Assembly (NCBI GenBank): GCA_021161085.1
Contig: JAGHBH010000028.1
Span: 1 to 11,413 of the forward strand
Length of the DNA stretch: 11,413 nucleotides
From: Thermoplasmata archaeon
Lineage (GTDB): Archaea; Thermoplasmatota; Thermoplasmata; JAGHBH01
Direction: 5' to 3'
Below, piece by piece: positions 1 to 6,169 of this stretch. The notes beneath the pieces were generated by a model. The model made no database searches and was not told where the DNA came from. It was given only the letters and a program-made list of their open reading frames with translations. The stretch's first letter is position 1. Every line of letters begins with the position of its first letter. The position numbers and the translations under genes are program-made.

Positions 1-366
1 CCCCACCACCACTATGTGCCCCCCCTCGGGGAGGGGATTCCGCCTGCCCCGCTGGGCCCACTGCAGCTTCTCCTCCAGCCAGGGGGCTATCACACTGGGG
101 GCCCCCACGAATATGGCGACAACGCCGGAGAGCACCACTCCCACCGTGAACGCAAGGCCAATCTCGCTGGTGAGCGCTATCTCCGCGGGATAGAAGCCGA
201 GGGTGGCCAGGGTTATGACCGTCCAGTAGAGGGCCTGGATGAAGGTGACGTCCTCTCCCTCCACGTAGCGTTTTATGAGTATAAAGCCTACCATGCTGAA
301 GAGGAAGAGAAGAACCAGTGCCGTGCCGAACACCCGCACCCTTGTCCTGACGTTCCATATCTTCAT
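1..366 (-). CDS. Two-TM potassium channel with RCK (TrkA-N) domain, 3' end outside window
   Basis: Likely a membrane K+ channel of the MthK-like 2-TM/RCK type; only the first 122 residues are in the window. Visible in order: TM1 (about 10-31), pore helix (42-52), a filter-like segment T55-L-G-F-Y59, TM2 (68-92), a charged linker (97-112), and the start of a Rossmann strand (HIVVVG, 117-122) that would open a nucleotide-binding RCK domain. The start at 366 is the first possible one: an in-frame TGA lies four codons upstream, and a GGTGAGGT ribosome site sits just before it. The filter is odd: canonical TVGYGD is replaced by TLGFYP, losing the second glycine. The gene follows the PQQ protein gene on the same strand but has its own TATA box near 446. 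The general fold is well supported; ion selectivity is uncertain. Confidence 0.82.
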   Translation of the reverse strand, partial: MKIWNVRTRVRVFGTALVLLFLFSMVGFILIKRYVEGEDVTFIQALYWTVITLATLGFYPAEIALTSEIGLAFTVGVVLSGVVAIFVGAPSVIAPWLEEKLQWAQRGRRNPLPEGGHIVVVG

Positions 367-441
367 TCCCAGACCTCACCAGACGCCAGAGCAGAGACAT
401 CTCAGAGCACTCCGGGCGCCTGTGCCCTCAACGTCGCCAGA

Positions 442-451
442 TTTTAAATAG
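442..451 (-). promoter_or_regulatory. TATA box for the potassium channel gene
   Basis: On the minus strand the sequence reads CTATTTAAAA, in the AT-rich gap between the PQQ gene stop (474) and the channel start (366). A transcript start about 27 nt downstream would be near 420, giving a leader of roughly 55 nt. Position and composition are the only evidence. Confidence 0.5.
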
Positions 452-473
452 ATATCGGGGGCATACCATTCTA

Positions 474-2594
474 CTACTCCCCTTTCCGTCCCCTTTTCCT
501 GATAAGATACACGGCGGCCGCTCCGAGGAAAATGACAGCGGCGGCCCCCACATACGGCCAGAGGAAGGAAAGCCCCCCTCCCCCTGCCTTCGAGGCCTCA
601 TCCACCCGGACGGGAAAAGTGTATTGATACGTGTTCCCCTCGTCGTCCGCCATCTCCAGGGTAACGTTGTACTCCCCGGGCTCGGAATAGACATGGGACA
701 CCACCAGCCCGTGTGCTGTCGTTCCATCGCCAAAATCCCATGCGACGGAGAGGAGGGGACCGGAAGCGTCGGTGCTGTTGGATGCGTTGAAGAACACCTC
801 GGAGCCTGCGACAACATCCACCACATCCAGACCCTCCGGGCCTTCCAGGAGGCTTTCGCCGGACGAAACGGTGAAGGACACCGTTGGAGGCACGTCGCCC
901 GCAAAACAGTAGAGCATGCCGTTGTCCGATGCGATGTACAGCCGGCCGTCCACCAGGGCGGGCGAGGAAAGAATGTACTGGCGGGGCTCAGGTGTGTATC
1001 TCCATACCTCCTCACCATCTGTTGATAGGGAATATATCGTGCCGTTCGCCTCGTTGGTGGCGAAGAACACCATGCCGTCCGCCACAAGGGGAGAGGATTG
1101 GATGCCGCCGGTGGTGGTGAGGTTCCACAAAAGGCTCCCGTTGAGGTCAAAACACCACAGCCTCCCCTCGCTGTCGAATCCCCCGGAGCCCACATACACA
1201 CGTCCATCGGCAACTGCAGGGGAGGATATGCTGGCGCCGATGCTTCTATTCCACATCTCCGCCCCTTCAAGGGAGATGGCGTACAGGCGGCCGTCCTTGC
1301 TGGAGAAGAACACCTTATTTCCGGCGACCGCCGGGGAAGATGCCACTGGCCCCCCCGTGCTGAACCGCCATAGGAGGCTTCCGTCGGATTCGTTGACGCA
1401 GAGGAGGCCATAAGGTGGCTCGTAGGAGAAGGCCGTGGAGTTGAACAGCCCCATCTCACCCACATACACACGCCCGTCGGAGACCGCAGGTTTTGACAGG
1501 TGAACCGAGGAGATGTTATCCAGATGCCATACTATCTGGCCTGTGGAGGCGTCCAATTTACAGAGTCCGCCGTTTCCACCGCTCTCGTTGAACACCCCTA
1601 TATACACCGCTCCGTCGGAGATGGCGGGGGAGGAGGTTATGCCCGAATAGACCGGAGAGAGGTTTATGTCCGCCGTCCAGCAGATGGACCCGTTGGACCT
1701 GTAAAGGGCATAGACCGTGCCGTTGGTGGATCCTGCCACGACTAGGTCGCCGCATATGGCGGGCGAGGACATGCCCCTGACCTCCGGCCTCCACCACGCG
1801 GTGGTGCCGTTGTCATAGACCGCAGCGAATCCCGTCCATGTGTTGAGAAATATCATGCCTCCGGCCCCGGCGGGGGTGGAATCAACCTCATAGCTGCCGG
1901 TGTCGTATGCCCAAAGGGGATCGTTGGATGTCGGCGCGGGGGAAAAGACCCGGCCCGTGTTTCGGAGGTTCCCCCGGAACCCTGTATAGGGGAAGGGGTG
2001 GTCCGGGGTGGCCAGAGGCCTGTGATTGCTCGGCGTCCACAGAATGGCATCACCATCGGAGAGGTTCAGACTGCTGGCGCCCACCATGGACATCTCCCAA
2101 AAACCCTCCCCCCCACCCGCCCCATCGCCTACGTCATCTCCCACGCCGCTGTCGTTCCACACATAAAAAGACCACCACCAACTCCAGTCTGGAGGAGACG
2201 CCATATCGCCTATCTGATAAACAAAAGCACCCCACTCGCTCCATGAGGCGCCGAGGAACAGTCCCAGGGAGCCACACGCTCTTTCGGTAGCGTTGAACGC
2301 GGAGGTGTTTACCTCCTCCAGAGTGATATCGGCCCAGAACACACGCCCGTCCCCCATGTCTATGCACACCCGTACGTCCTCCCTCTCCCCGGCCGTTCCG
2401 TCGCCCGGTCCGTTCGAGGTTTGACCAACAGTCCCGTGGAGGACAGCCGCCGGTAACAACAAGAGAACGAGGATCACGGCAGGGAGTTTTGCCCTCCAGG
2501 TCCGCCTTCCAAGAGTGTTATCATTCTCCATCACATATCCCCCCCGGCATCTGCCTCCGAGGGCGTTTCCTTCCTTTCCTTCCCTTCTCTCCAT
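474..2594 (-). CDS. Secreted, membrane-anchored PQQ beta-propeller / PKD protein
   Basis: A 706-residue cell-surface protein of unknown substrate. Residues 37-54 form a signal or anchor segment. Residues 73-195 contain a Trp-rich module (WSWWWSFYVW) resembling DUF4430-type domains often found before such propellers. Residues about 200-566 hold repeated PQQ-like blades of the form SSPAVADGRVYVGS...G.LWR. Residues 567-668 are a PKD domain with WDFGDG at 619-624 and a typical YNVTL strand. A TM helix (about 675-696) is followed by a short RKRGRKGE cytoplasmic tail. Many NxS/T sequons suggest N-glycosylation. The start at 2594 has a GGTGAT ribosome site 5 nt upstream and fits the TATA box near 2633; the ATG at 2531 would give a more conventional short signal-peptide n-region and is a real alternative. 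PQQ binding itself is unlikely; in archaea these propellers are usually structural or adhesive. Confidence 0.9.
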   Translation of the reverse strand: MERREGKEGNALGGRCRGGYVMENDNTLGRRTWRAKLPAVILVLLLLPAAVLHGTVGQTSNGPGDGTAGEREDVRVCIDMGDGRVFWADITLEEVNTSAFNATERACGSLGLFLGASWSEWGAFVYQIGDMASPPDWSWWWSFYVWNDSGVGDDVGDGAGGGEGFWEMSMVGASSLNLSDGDAILWTPSNHRPLATPDHPFPYTGFRGNLRNTGRVFSPAPTSNDPLWAYDTGSYEVDSTPAGAGGMIFLNTWTGFAAVYDNGTTAWWRPEVRGMSSPAICGDLVVAGSTNGTVYALYRSNGSICWTADINLSPVYSGITSSPAISDGAVYIGVFNESGGNGGLCKLDASTGQIVWHLDNISSVHLSKPAVSDGRVYVGEMGLFNSTAFSYEPPYGLLCVNESDGSLLWRFSTGGPVASSPAVAGNKVFFSSKDGRLYAISLEGAEMWNRSIGASISSPAVADGRVYVGSGGFDSEGRLWCFDLNGSLLWNLTTTGGIQSSPLVADGMVFFATNEANGTIYSLSTDGEEVWRYTPEPRQYILSSPALVDGRLYIASDNGMLYCFAGDVPPTVSFTVSSGESLLEGPEGLDVVDVVAGSEVFFNASNSTDASGPLLSVAWDFGDGTTAHGLVVSHVYSEPGEYNVTLEMADDEGNTYQYTFPVRVDEASKAGGGGLSFLWPYVGAAAVIFLGAAAVYLIRKRGRKGE

Positions 2595-2623
2595 GGTACA
2601 TCACCGGCCGCGCCAGTACGCTA

Positions 2624-2642
2624 GTTGGATAATATATCCAAC
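2624..2642 (-). promoter_or_regulatory. TATA box embedded in a perfect inverted repeat (probable operator) upstream of the PQQ gene
   Basis: GTTGGATA (2624-2631) and TATCCAAC (2635-2642) are perfect 8-bp arms around a 3-bp ATA spacer. The AT core (minus strand GATATATTAT) is placed correctly to be the TATA box: a transcript start near 2607 would leave a short leader containing the GGTGAT site before the ATG at 2594. A protein bound to this dyad would block TBP, so repression is the natural inference. The regulator is unknown; the DUF4443-like gene directly upstream is one candidate. Confidence 0.6.
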
Positions 2643-2664
2643 CGGTAGGGTGGAAGCATGGCCG

Positions 2665-3306
2665 CTATAAAAACCTTGCGACCCTTCCATCACCGCCCAG
2701 CCATCCCAGCAGCGACAGGGCGGCCGCCAGCCCGCCATAGAACGCCAGTATCCTGGAACGGGCGGAACCCACTACCACCACGTCACCCTCCTCCAAGGGA
2801 AAAACCGCTTCCAGAGTCGCAAGGTCGCCCTCTCCGGCTCCGGGCAACCCCGGCGCAGACAGCCGACCTCCGGAGACCACCAGGGTCGTGGCCCCATCCG
2901 CTCCCGCCATGATGGCCGCATCCCTCTGCTCCACACCGTTGGCGACCCGTGAGGCCGCCCTCCGGACCAGAAAGGCGACGTTCCTCTCCGAGACCGTGAG
3001 CCCCCGGACATCCACATCGCCGAAAGGCAGGAGGCGGACCACGTCCCTGCCCCGGGAGGTCAGCCTGACCCCGTTCCTCCTGACCTCCACCATTCCCAGA
3101 TCGGCCAGGCGGCCCAGGATCGACCGGATCGTCCCCTCGCCCACATCCATGGCCGCTGCGAGAGAGCCCCTGCTCACCGGCTCCATCTCCCCCACCAGCA
3201 ACAGGGCGGCATAGAGATGAAGGGTCGTGAACCTCGGAGACGGCCCCCGATCCCCCCGGACATGCGGTATGGGTACGGGCGGAGGTATGGGCTGGACACC
3301 GGTCAT
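2665..3306 (-). CDS. DUF4443-like archaeal winged-helix protein
   Basis: A 213-residue protein with an N-terminal winged helix (about 26-92: helix-turn-helix around VGEGTIRSILGRLADLGMVE, wing around VRLTSRG) and a C-terminal domain (about 100-200). The C-terminal domain has the conserved-looking stretch VSERNVAFLVR...VEQRDAAIMAGADGATTLV and a closing glycine/alanine-rich segment GGLAAALSLLG. This arrangement matches my recollection of the archaeal DUF4443 family; its biochemical role is not established, but a DNA-binding regulator that senses a ligand through the C-terminal domain is plausible. The ATG follows the TGA of the rubredoxin-like gene with no gap, so the two are probably co-transcribed and translationally coupled. 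It ends 22 bp before the palindromic promoter of the PQQ gene. Confidence 0.72.
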   Translation of the reverse strand: MTGVQPIPPPVPIPHVRGDRGPSPRFTTLHLYAALLLVGEMEPVSRGSLAAAMDVGEGTIRSILGRLADLGMVEVRRNGVRLTSRGRDVVRLLPFGDVDVRGLTVSERNVAFLVRRAASRVANGVEQRDAAIMAGADGATTLVVSGGRLSAPGLPGAGEGDLATLEAVFPLEEGDVVVVGSARSRILAFYGGLAAALSLLGWLGGDGRVARFL

Positions 3307-3576
3307 TCAACCCCCCCCCACCGGATCCGACGGAACACCAAGGAGGAAACGTTCGAATCTCTCCGCCGGGGCCTTGCAGATGGGACAGACGGGGGGAGGG
3401 GTTTTCCCTGGCACACAGATACCCGCAAACACGACATCTCCAAACCGGAATTCCACTGGCACCAACACCCTCGAAGGCCACATCCTCCACGCTTTCCCCC
3501 GGCCGCATGTGCTCAAGGCATAGAGGCGCACGTGGTGGGCATATTTGGAGCCCGGTACCTTCTTGAGAGATGGCAT
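3307..3576 (-). pseudogene. Small rubredoxin-like gene interrupted by two apparent frameshifts
   Basis: No single frame is intact, but two frames together give a convincing rubredoxin-type metal site: WRCRVCGYLCA (one frame) continues as PPPVCPICKAPAERFERF (the other), the CxxCG...PPxxCPxC pattern of rubrerythrin-like iron sites. A TATA box at 3601-3606 places a leaderless start at the ATG at 3576, whose frame reads MPSLKKVPGSK. Getting from there to WRCRVCGY requires one extra G in the G5 run (minus strand CCGGGGGAAAG), and returning to the last frame requires one base fewer in the GGGAAAACCCC run. With both corrected the product is about 90 residues and stops directly against the next ATG. 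Either this is a genuine pseudogene or both runs are miscounted in the assembly. The ATG at 3592 is too close to the TATA box to be the start. The product would be a small iron or electron-transfer protein. Confidence 0.6.
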
Positions 3577-3600
3577 GTATGCCGGAACGCATTTCCTTTC

Positions 3601-3606
3601 TTTAAA
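3601..3606 (-). promoter_or_regulatory. TATA box for the rubredoxin-like / DUF4443 transcript
   Basis: TTTAAA centred about 28 nt upstream of the ATG at 3576, the same spacing as the leaderless zinc-ribbon/TPR gene in this window. The stretch from here to the purC promoter (about 3607-3772) is lower in GC than its surroundings and shows no convincing gene, although one frame stays open through it on the minus strand. Confidence 0.45.
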
Positions 3607-3772
3607 TGTTGTGCCAGGAGGCGAGGTACAAGTCAGAGACATTTGTCGCATCTCTGGTGACGAATGTGATAGAGGCCCTCCGGATGTTCTCTCTGCCATT
3701 GCACCCGTTTCGAGGCTTTCTGAGATCCCAACCACCCTCTTCATAGCATCAAGTTGGGAAATATCCGGGCAA

Positions 3773-3782
3773 GATATATAAG
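3773..3782 (+). promoter_or_regulatory. TATA box for purC
   Basis: GATATATAAG lies about 37 nt upstream of the purC ATG at 3815, predicting a transcript start near 3803-3805 and a short leader that carries the purine-rich GGGGAAAG just before the start codon. Confidence 0.65.
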
Positions 3783-3814
3783 ACCCCCCTCTTTCCCTCC
3801 ACCGGGGAAAGCCC

Positions 3815-4720
3815 ATGCAGTTGTTCAAGAAGGGAAAGGTGAAAGAGGTATACGACCTGGGAGACGGAAGGCTGCGGTATGTTTTCACGGACAACATCTC
3901 TGTCTTTGACAAGGTGATACCCACGGCCATCCCCCACAAGGGGGAGAGCCTCTGCAGGACGAGCGTCTATTGGATGAAAAAAGCGGAAGGGATGGGAATA
4001 GCGACGGACTATCTGGACTCGCCGTCCCCCAGGGAGATGGATGTCAAGAAGGCGGACATCATACGTGACTACTCCAGGATAACCACGGAGACCACCAACT
4101 ACCTCATACCCCTGGAGGTCATATCCAGATGGTATGTGGCCGGCTCCCTCCACGACAGGATAAAAAGGGGAAGGGTAGACCCGAAGAGCCTGGGGCTGTC
4201 CAGGGGAGAATACGGCGAACCGCTCCCGGAGCCCTTCATAGAGTTCACCACCAAACTGGAGAAGGTGGACAGACACATCACGGAAGAAGAGGCCAGGGAC
4301 ATGGCGGGCCTGACCGTGGAGGAGATGGAGGAGATAAAAGAGGTCGTCCGCCGGCTGGACGAGGACATGGCCAGAGAGGTGGTACAGCGTGGCCTCCTTC
4401 ACGTTGACGGAAAAAAGGAGTTCGCCTTCGACGGGGAGAGGAGGCTCATGCTGGTGGACACCTTCGGCACCGCGGACGAGGACAGATGGTGGGACAAAGA
4501 GGCCTACGACCGTGGAGAGTTTATAGAGTTGAGCAAGGAGATGGTGAGACAGCACTACAGGAAGACAGGATACTACCAGCGCCTCATGGAGGCCAGGGAG
4601 AAGGGAGAGAGGGAACCGGACATACCACCCCTCCCCGACAGGGTGCGGGACGAGGTCAGCAGCCTCTACATAGAGATGTACGAGAGAATCACCGGAGAAA
4701 GATGGGACCGCAGCCCCTGA
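3815..4720 (+). CDS. purC: SAICAR synthetase (phosphoribosylaminoimidazole-succinocarboxamide synthase)
   Basis: Catalyses the ATP-dependent joining of aspartate to CAIR in de novo purine synthesis, in the cytoplasm. Family signatures are all present: the N-terminal KGKVKEVYDLG nucleotide-binding segment (residues 6-16), DNISVFDKVIP (26-36, equivalent to D.iSaFD..ip), ISRWYVAGS (103-111), EPFIEFTTKLEKVDRHI (139-155), and the acidic LVDTFGTADEDRWW segment (213-226) that corresponds to the conserved D-E..tpDs.R.w region. At 301 residues it is near the upper end of the family, like other archaeal and eukaryote-like long forms. The ATG at 3815 starts exactly at the conserved lFkkGKvK motif. It stands alone, divergent from the rubredoxin/DUF4443 pair and convergent with the next gene (13 bp between stops). 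No other purine gene is in view. Confidence 0.95.
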   Translation: MQLFKKGKVKEVYDLGDGRLRYVFTDNISVFDKVIPTAIPHKGESLCRTSVYWMKKAEGMGIATDYLDSPSPREMDVKKADIIRDYSRITTETTNYLIPLEVISRWYVAGSLHDRIKRGRVDPKSLGLSRGEYGEPLPEPFIEFTTKLEKVDRHITEEEARDMAGLTVEEMEEIKEVVRRLDEDMAREVVQRGLLHVDGKKEFAFDGERRLMLVDTFGTADEDRWWDKEAYDRGEFIELSKEMVRQHYRKTGYYQRLMEAREKGEREPDIPPLPDRVRDEVSSLYIEMYERITGERWDRSP

Positions 4721-4733
4721 TCCCGAGCCCCCG

Positions 4734-5363
4734 CTACAGCATCTGGACGACCAGATCCATCAGACGCCTGGCCTGGACGTTATCTGGATCCTTCCTCAGA
4801 GCCTTCTCCAGAACCCTTCTGGCCTTCTCGTGCTCCCCCAGAGAGAACAGGGCGCTGGCCTTGGAGTACATGGCCACGGGATGGAGAGGATGGGAGAGAA
4901 GAGCCCTCTCATAATACTCCAAGGCCCTCTTCTCCCGCCCCATGGAGACGAAAGCGTTGCCCAACCGTATATACGCCTCCGCCGGGAGACACGGAACGCC
5001 GCTCTCCCCGTCCATCCTGTCCACCAGCGAGGCGGCCCGCTCCACAAGCCTCACCTCCAGATCCGATAGGGAGAGAGAATGCCGTTCGTCTATATCCAAG
5101 GGCAGCCGGAGCAGGAGGAGGCCGGAGGACACGGCGGCGGAGGCGTCCTCCCGGGACACCACCGGGGAGGCGATATGCGTCTCCAGATTGTGGATGACCA
5201 CGCGGAGCCGGGCGTTCCTCTCCTCCGCCGAAGAAGGCACCTTGAAACCCCCTGCCTCACGATCCCGGCCGTCCCCGAAAACCCCCACCGGTCTCTCGAA
5301 ACCGCACCTGGGACACACCCCATCTTCCATGGGAGAGCCGCACACAGGACATTCCCCGGCCAT
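4734..5363 (-). CDS. Zinc-ribbon and TPR protein, probably leaderless
   Basis: A 209-residue cytoplasmic protein. It opens with a zinc ribbon (C5-x2-C8 ... C17-x2-C20, in ECPVCGSPMEDGVCPRCGF), then a linker and a helical middle domain (about 44-120). It ends with two tetratricopeptide repeats (128-161 and 162-195), shown by the alternating AYIRLGNAFVSMG...ALEYYERAL and ASALFSLGEHEKARRVLEKAL pattern. TPRs mediate protein-protein contacts, so this is probably an adaptor; the partner is unknown. The ATG at 5363 lies about 28 nt from the centre of a TTTATAAA box, so the transcript likely begins at or near the start codon. It converges on purC with 13 bp between stops, which may make the two transcripts overlap. 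Confidence 0.85.
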   Translation of the reverse strand: MAGECPVCGSPMEDGVCPRCGFERPVGVFGDGRDREAGGFKVPSSAEERNARLRVVIHNLETHIASPVVSREDASAAVSSGLLLLRLPLDIDERHSLSLSDLEVRLVERAASLVDRMDGESGVPCLPAEAYIRLGNAFVSMGREKRALEYYERALLSHPLHPVAMYSKASALFSLGEHEKARRVLEKALRKDPDNVQARRLMDLVVQML

Positions 5364-5385
5364 GAAAGAATATATGGTGGTAGAG

Positions 5386-5395
5386 GTTTATAAAA
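5386..5395 (-). promoter_or_regulatory. TATA box of the zinc-ribbon/TPR gene
   Basis: TTTTATAAAC on the minus strand, centred about 28 nt before the ATG at 5363, indicating a leaderless mRNA. Confidence 0.65.
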
Positions 5396-5449
5396 TGAGT
5401 GGAGGGGGGGCAGCCTACCCCCGTTATGCCTCCACCAATGCGCGGCCTC

Positions 5450-5488
5450 AGATTCGGATTTGGAAGATAATGATTGCAATCCGAATCT
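5450..5488. repeat. Perfect 11-bp inverted repeat with an internal 10-bp palindrome
   Basis: AGATTCGGATT (5450-5460) and AATCCGAATCT (5478-5488) are perfect reverse complements separated by 17 nt. The right part also forms the palindrome GATTGCAATC (5472-5481), so two alternative folds or binding sites overlap. It lies just past the stop of the small membrane protein gene (5503) and upstream of the zinc-ribbon/TPR promoter. It could be a transcription terminator stem or an operator; there is no T-tract right after it on the minus strand, which weakens the terminator reading. Confidence 0.7.
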
Positions 5489-5502
5489 TTGTGTCGGGAG
5501 GG

Positions 5503-5763
5503 CTAAAATGGTCTTTTAGGTCTGAGTGGGAGTTTGGGCTGTTTTACTGTCTTCACGGTTGTGATTATAGTCCTCTCTGATAGGGCCATTGCTACGGTCA
5601 ATATGCCAACCACTCCGACGGATAAGAAAAAACCATGGGCCCACCCGTTCCCCTCTGTTTCATGTATTCCTATGTACAAAGTCCAGCCTATCATTGTCAT
5701 GATAAGCCCGAGGATGAAGGGAAGAAATGGAACCCTCTCCTGTTCGATAGTCATCTGCGTCAT
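5503..5763 (-). CDS. Small two-TM membrane protein, unknown function
   Basis: An 86-residue protein I do not recognise. Residues about 13-31 (FLPFILGLIMTMIGWTLYIG) and 42-62 (AHGFFLSVGVVGILTVAMAL) are hydrophobic helices joined by a short polar loop (HETEGNGW). The tail is basic and proline-rich (KQPKLPLRPKRPF) and probably faces the cytoplasm. The start at 5763 is fixed by a strong GGAGGAGGA ribosome site at 5771-5779. A longer open frame runs upstream into the tRNA gene, but that extension crosses a functional tRNA and is not coding. The gene begins 46 bp after the 3' end (with CCA) of tRNA(CAU) and may have its own weak TATA-like box near 5800-5807 or be read through from the tRNA transcript. 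Confidence 0.75.
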   Translation of the reverse strand: MTQMTIEQERVPFLPFILGLIMTMIGWTLYIGIHETEGNGWAHGFFLSVGVVGILTVAMALSERTIITTVKTVKQPKLPLRPKRPF

Positions 5764-5770
5764 ATTTTTT

Positions 5771-5779
5771 TCCTCCTCC
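5771..5779 (-). promoter_or_regulatory. Strong ribosome-binding site deciding the start of the small membrane protein
   Basis: GGAGGAGGA on the minus strand, separated from the ATG at 5763 by an A-rich spacer of 7 nt. It is a near-complete match to the anti-SD end of archaeal 16S rRNA and contrasts with the leaderless gene next door. Confidence 0.7.
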
Positions 5780-5812
5780 AATAGGGGATTTTTATCTAGT
5801 GTATAGCGATGG

Positions 5813-5918
5813 TGGGCCCGGCCGGATTCGAACCGGCGACCACCTGGTGTCCCAGGTTCCGGCGGTGTGTGCCAGAGGCTTATGAGCCAGGCGCTCCACC
5901 GGGCTAAGCTACGGGCCC
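5813..5918 (-). tRNA. tRNA with CAU anticodon (probably elongator tRNA-Met), intron-containing
   Basis: The cloverleaf is complete: acceptor GGGCCCG/CGGGCCC, D-arm (5893-5909), anticodon stem CCTGG/CCAGG, T-arm with TTCGAAT, discriminator A73, and an encoded CCA (5810-5812, outside the given range). A 32-nt intron occupies 5849-5880, between positions 37 and 38. The splice sites fit a bulge-helix-bulge fold: loop CUCA (32-35) pairs with intron UGGG, leaving the bulges UA|A and AC|A. The mature length is 74 nt. A CAU anticodon can belong to elongator Met or to tRNA-Ile2 (agmatidine-modified). The intron favours elongator Met, which commonly has one in Euryarchaeota, but the sequence alone does not settle it. 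It is not the initiator, which would need the GGG anticodon-stem pairs. Confidence 0.93.
5849..5880 (-). other. Intron of tRNA(CAU), 32 nt, anticodon loop 37/38
   Basis: Removing these 32 nt restores a seven-base anticodon loop (CUCAUAA) and a perfect 5-bp anticodon stem. The central 4-bp helix includes one G-U pair, and the inner helix (UCUGG with CCGGA) is reached after a small internal loop, so the motif is slightly relaxed. Confidence 0.85.
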
Positions 5919-5963
5919 TTTCTGGGGGTTCCGTTTTTTTGTCGTGTTTAACGCTCCACCAGA

Positions 5964-6027
5964 CCGAGCCGTTAGGCGAGGCCAAAGGGAAGCGAGTTCC
6001 CCACAGCCGAGCCGTTAGGCGAGGCCA
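5964..6027. repeat. Pair of identical 21-bp direct repeats upstream of tRNA(CAU)
   Basis: A 21-bp word beginning CCGAGCCGTTAGG occurs at 5964-5984 and again, without mismatch, at 6007-6027 (43-bp period). Each copy is directly followed by a potential hairpin: GGGAAGCGAGTTCCC (5988-6002) after the first and the GGAGGAAAACC hairpin (6028-6054) after the second. No coding function is evident; the block interrupts a duplicated tRNA 5' fragment. Confidence 0.8.
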
Positions 6028-6054
6028 GGAGGAAAACCTTTTGGGTTTTCCTCC
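6028..6054. repeat. Perfect 11-bp hairpin (GGAGGAAAACC / GGTTTTCCTCC)
   Basis: The arms 6028-6038 and 6044-6054 are exact reverse complements around a 5-nt loop. It sits between the second 21-bp repeat and the truncated copy of the tRNA(CAU) 5' end. A near-copy with one bulged A lies at 6134-6158. Confidence 0.85.
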
Positions 6055-6058
6055 GAGG

Positions 6059-6074
6059 AAGCTACGGGCCCTTT
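6059..6074 (-). pseudogene. Truncated duplicate of the tRNA(CAU) 5' end
   Basis: Sixteen bases (minus strand AAAGGGCCCGTAGCTT) are identical to 5906-5921, which spans the last bases of the leader and tRNA positions 1-13. The copy stops at the D-stem and runs into the GGAGGAAAACC hairpin. The leader copy continues with a similar GGAACC segment a few bases further upstream. A D-arm-like scrap (TGGTGGAGCG, 5952-5961) lies beyond the inserted block, so this may be a second tRNA 5' half broken in its D-loop. Confidence 0.7.
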
Positions 6075-6133
6075 GTGGTTCCGTGCTTCTTTGTGGCATC
6101 TTTTTTCCGCGGTGGGGGTTGTAGGTAGATAGG

Positions 6134-6158
6134 GAGGAAAAACCTTTTGGTTTTCCTC
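6134..6158. repeat. Second GAGGAAAA hairpin, directly 3' of tRNA-Asn
   Basis: GAGGAAAAACC (6134-6144) pairs with GGTTTTCCTC (6149-6158) with one bulged A and a TTTT loop. It starts 8 nt after the encoded CCA of tRNA-Asn on the minus strand, so it could act in termination or 3' processing of that transcript, or simply be another copy of the hairpin family seen at 6028-6054. Confidence 0.75.
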
Positions 6159-6169
6159 GGGAATATTGG

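Noticed and set aside
16..447. 143-codon plus-strand open frame
   Set aside because: Antisense to the potassium channel; His/Glu/Gly-rich composition without motifs.
428..1471. Long open frame (347 codons) on the minus strand overlapping the PQQ gene
   Set aside because: It is an alternative frame of the same strand with Ser/Pro/Arg-rich composition and no domain; the 474-2594 frame has clear repeats and motifs.
2783..3592. 269-codon open frame spanning the rubredoxin-like and DUF4443 genes
   Set aside because: Only its first part (WRCRVCGY) makes sense; beyond that it is a shadow frame of the DUF4443-like gene. Its ATG is also too close to the TATA box.
3577..3744. N-terminal extension of the rubredoxin-like frame beginning MKRVVGIS
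   Set aside because: The opening resembles a flavin reductase start, but what follows matches nothing, and the TATA box at 3601-3606 would lie inside the coding part.
3749..4555. 268-codon open frame antisense to purC
   Set aside because: Fully antisense to a well-supported enzyme gene; typical shadow frame in GC-rich DNA.
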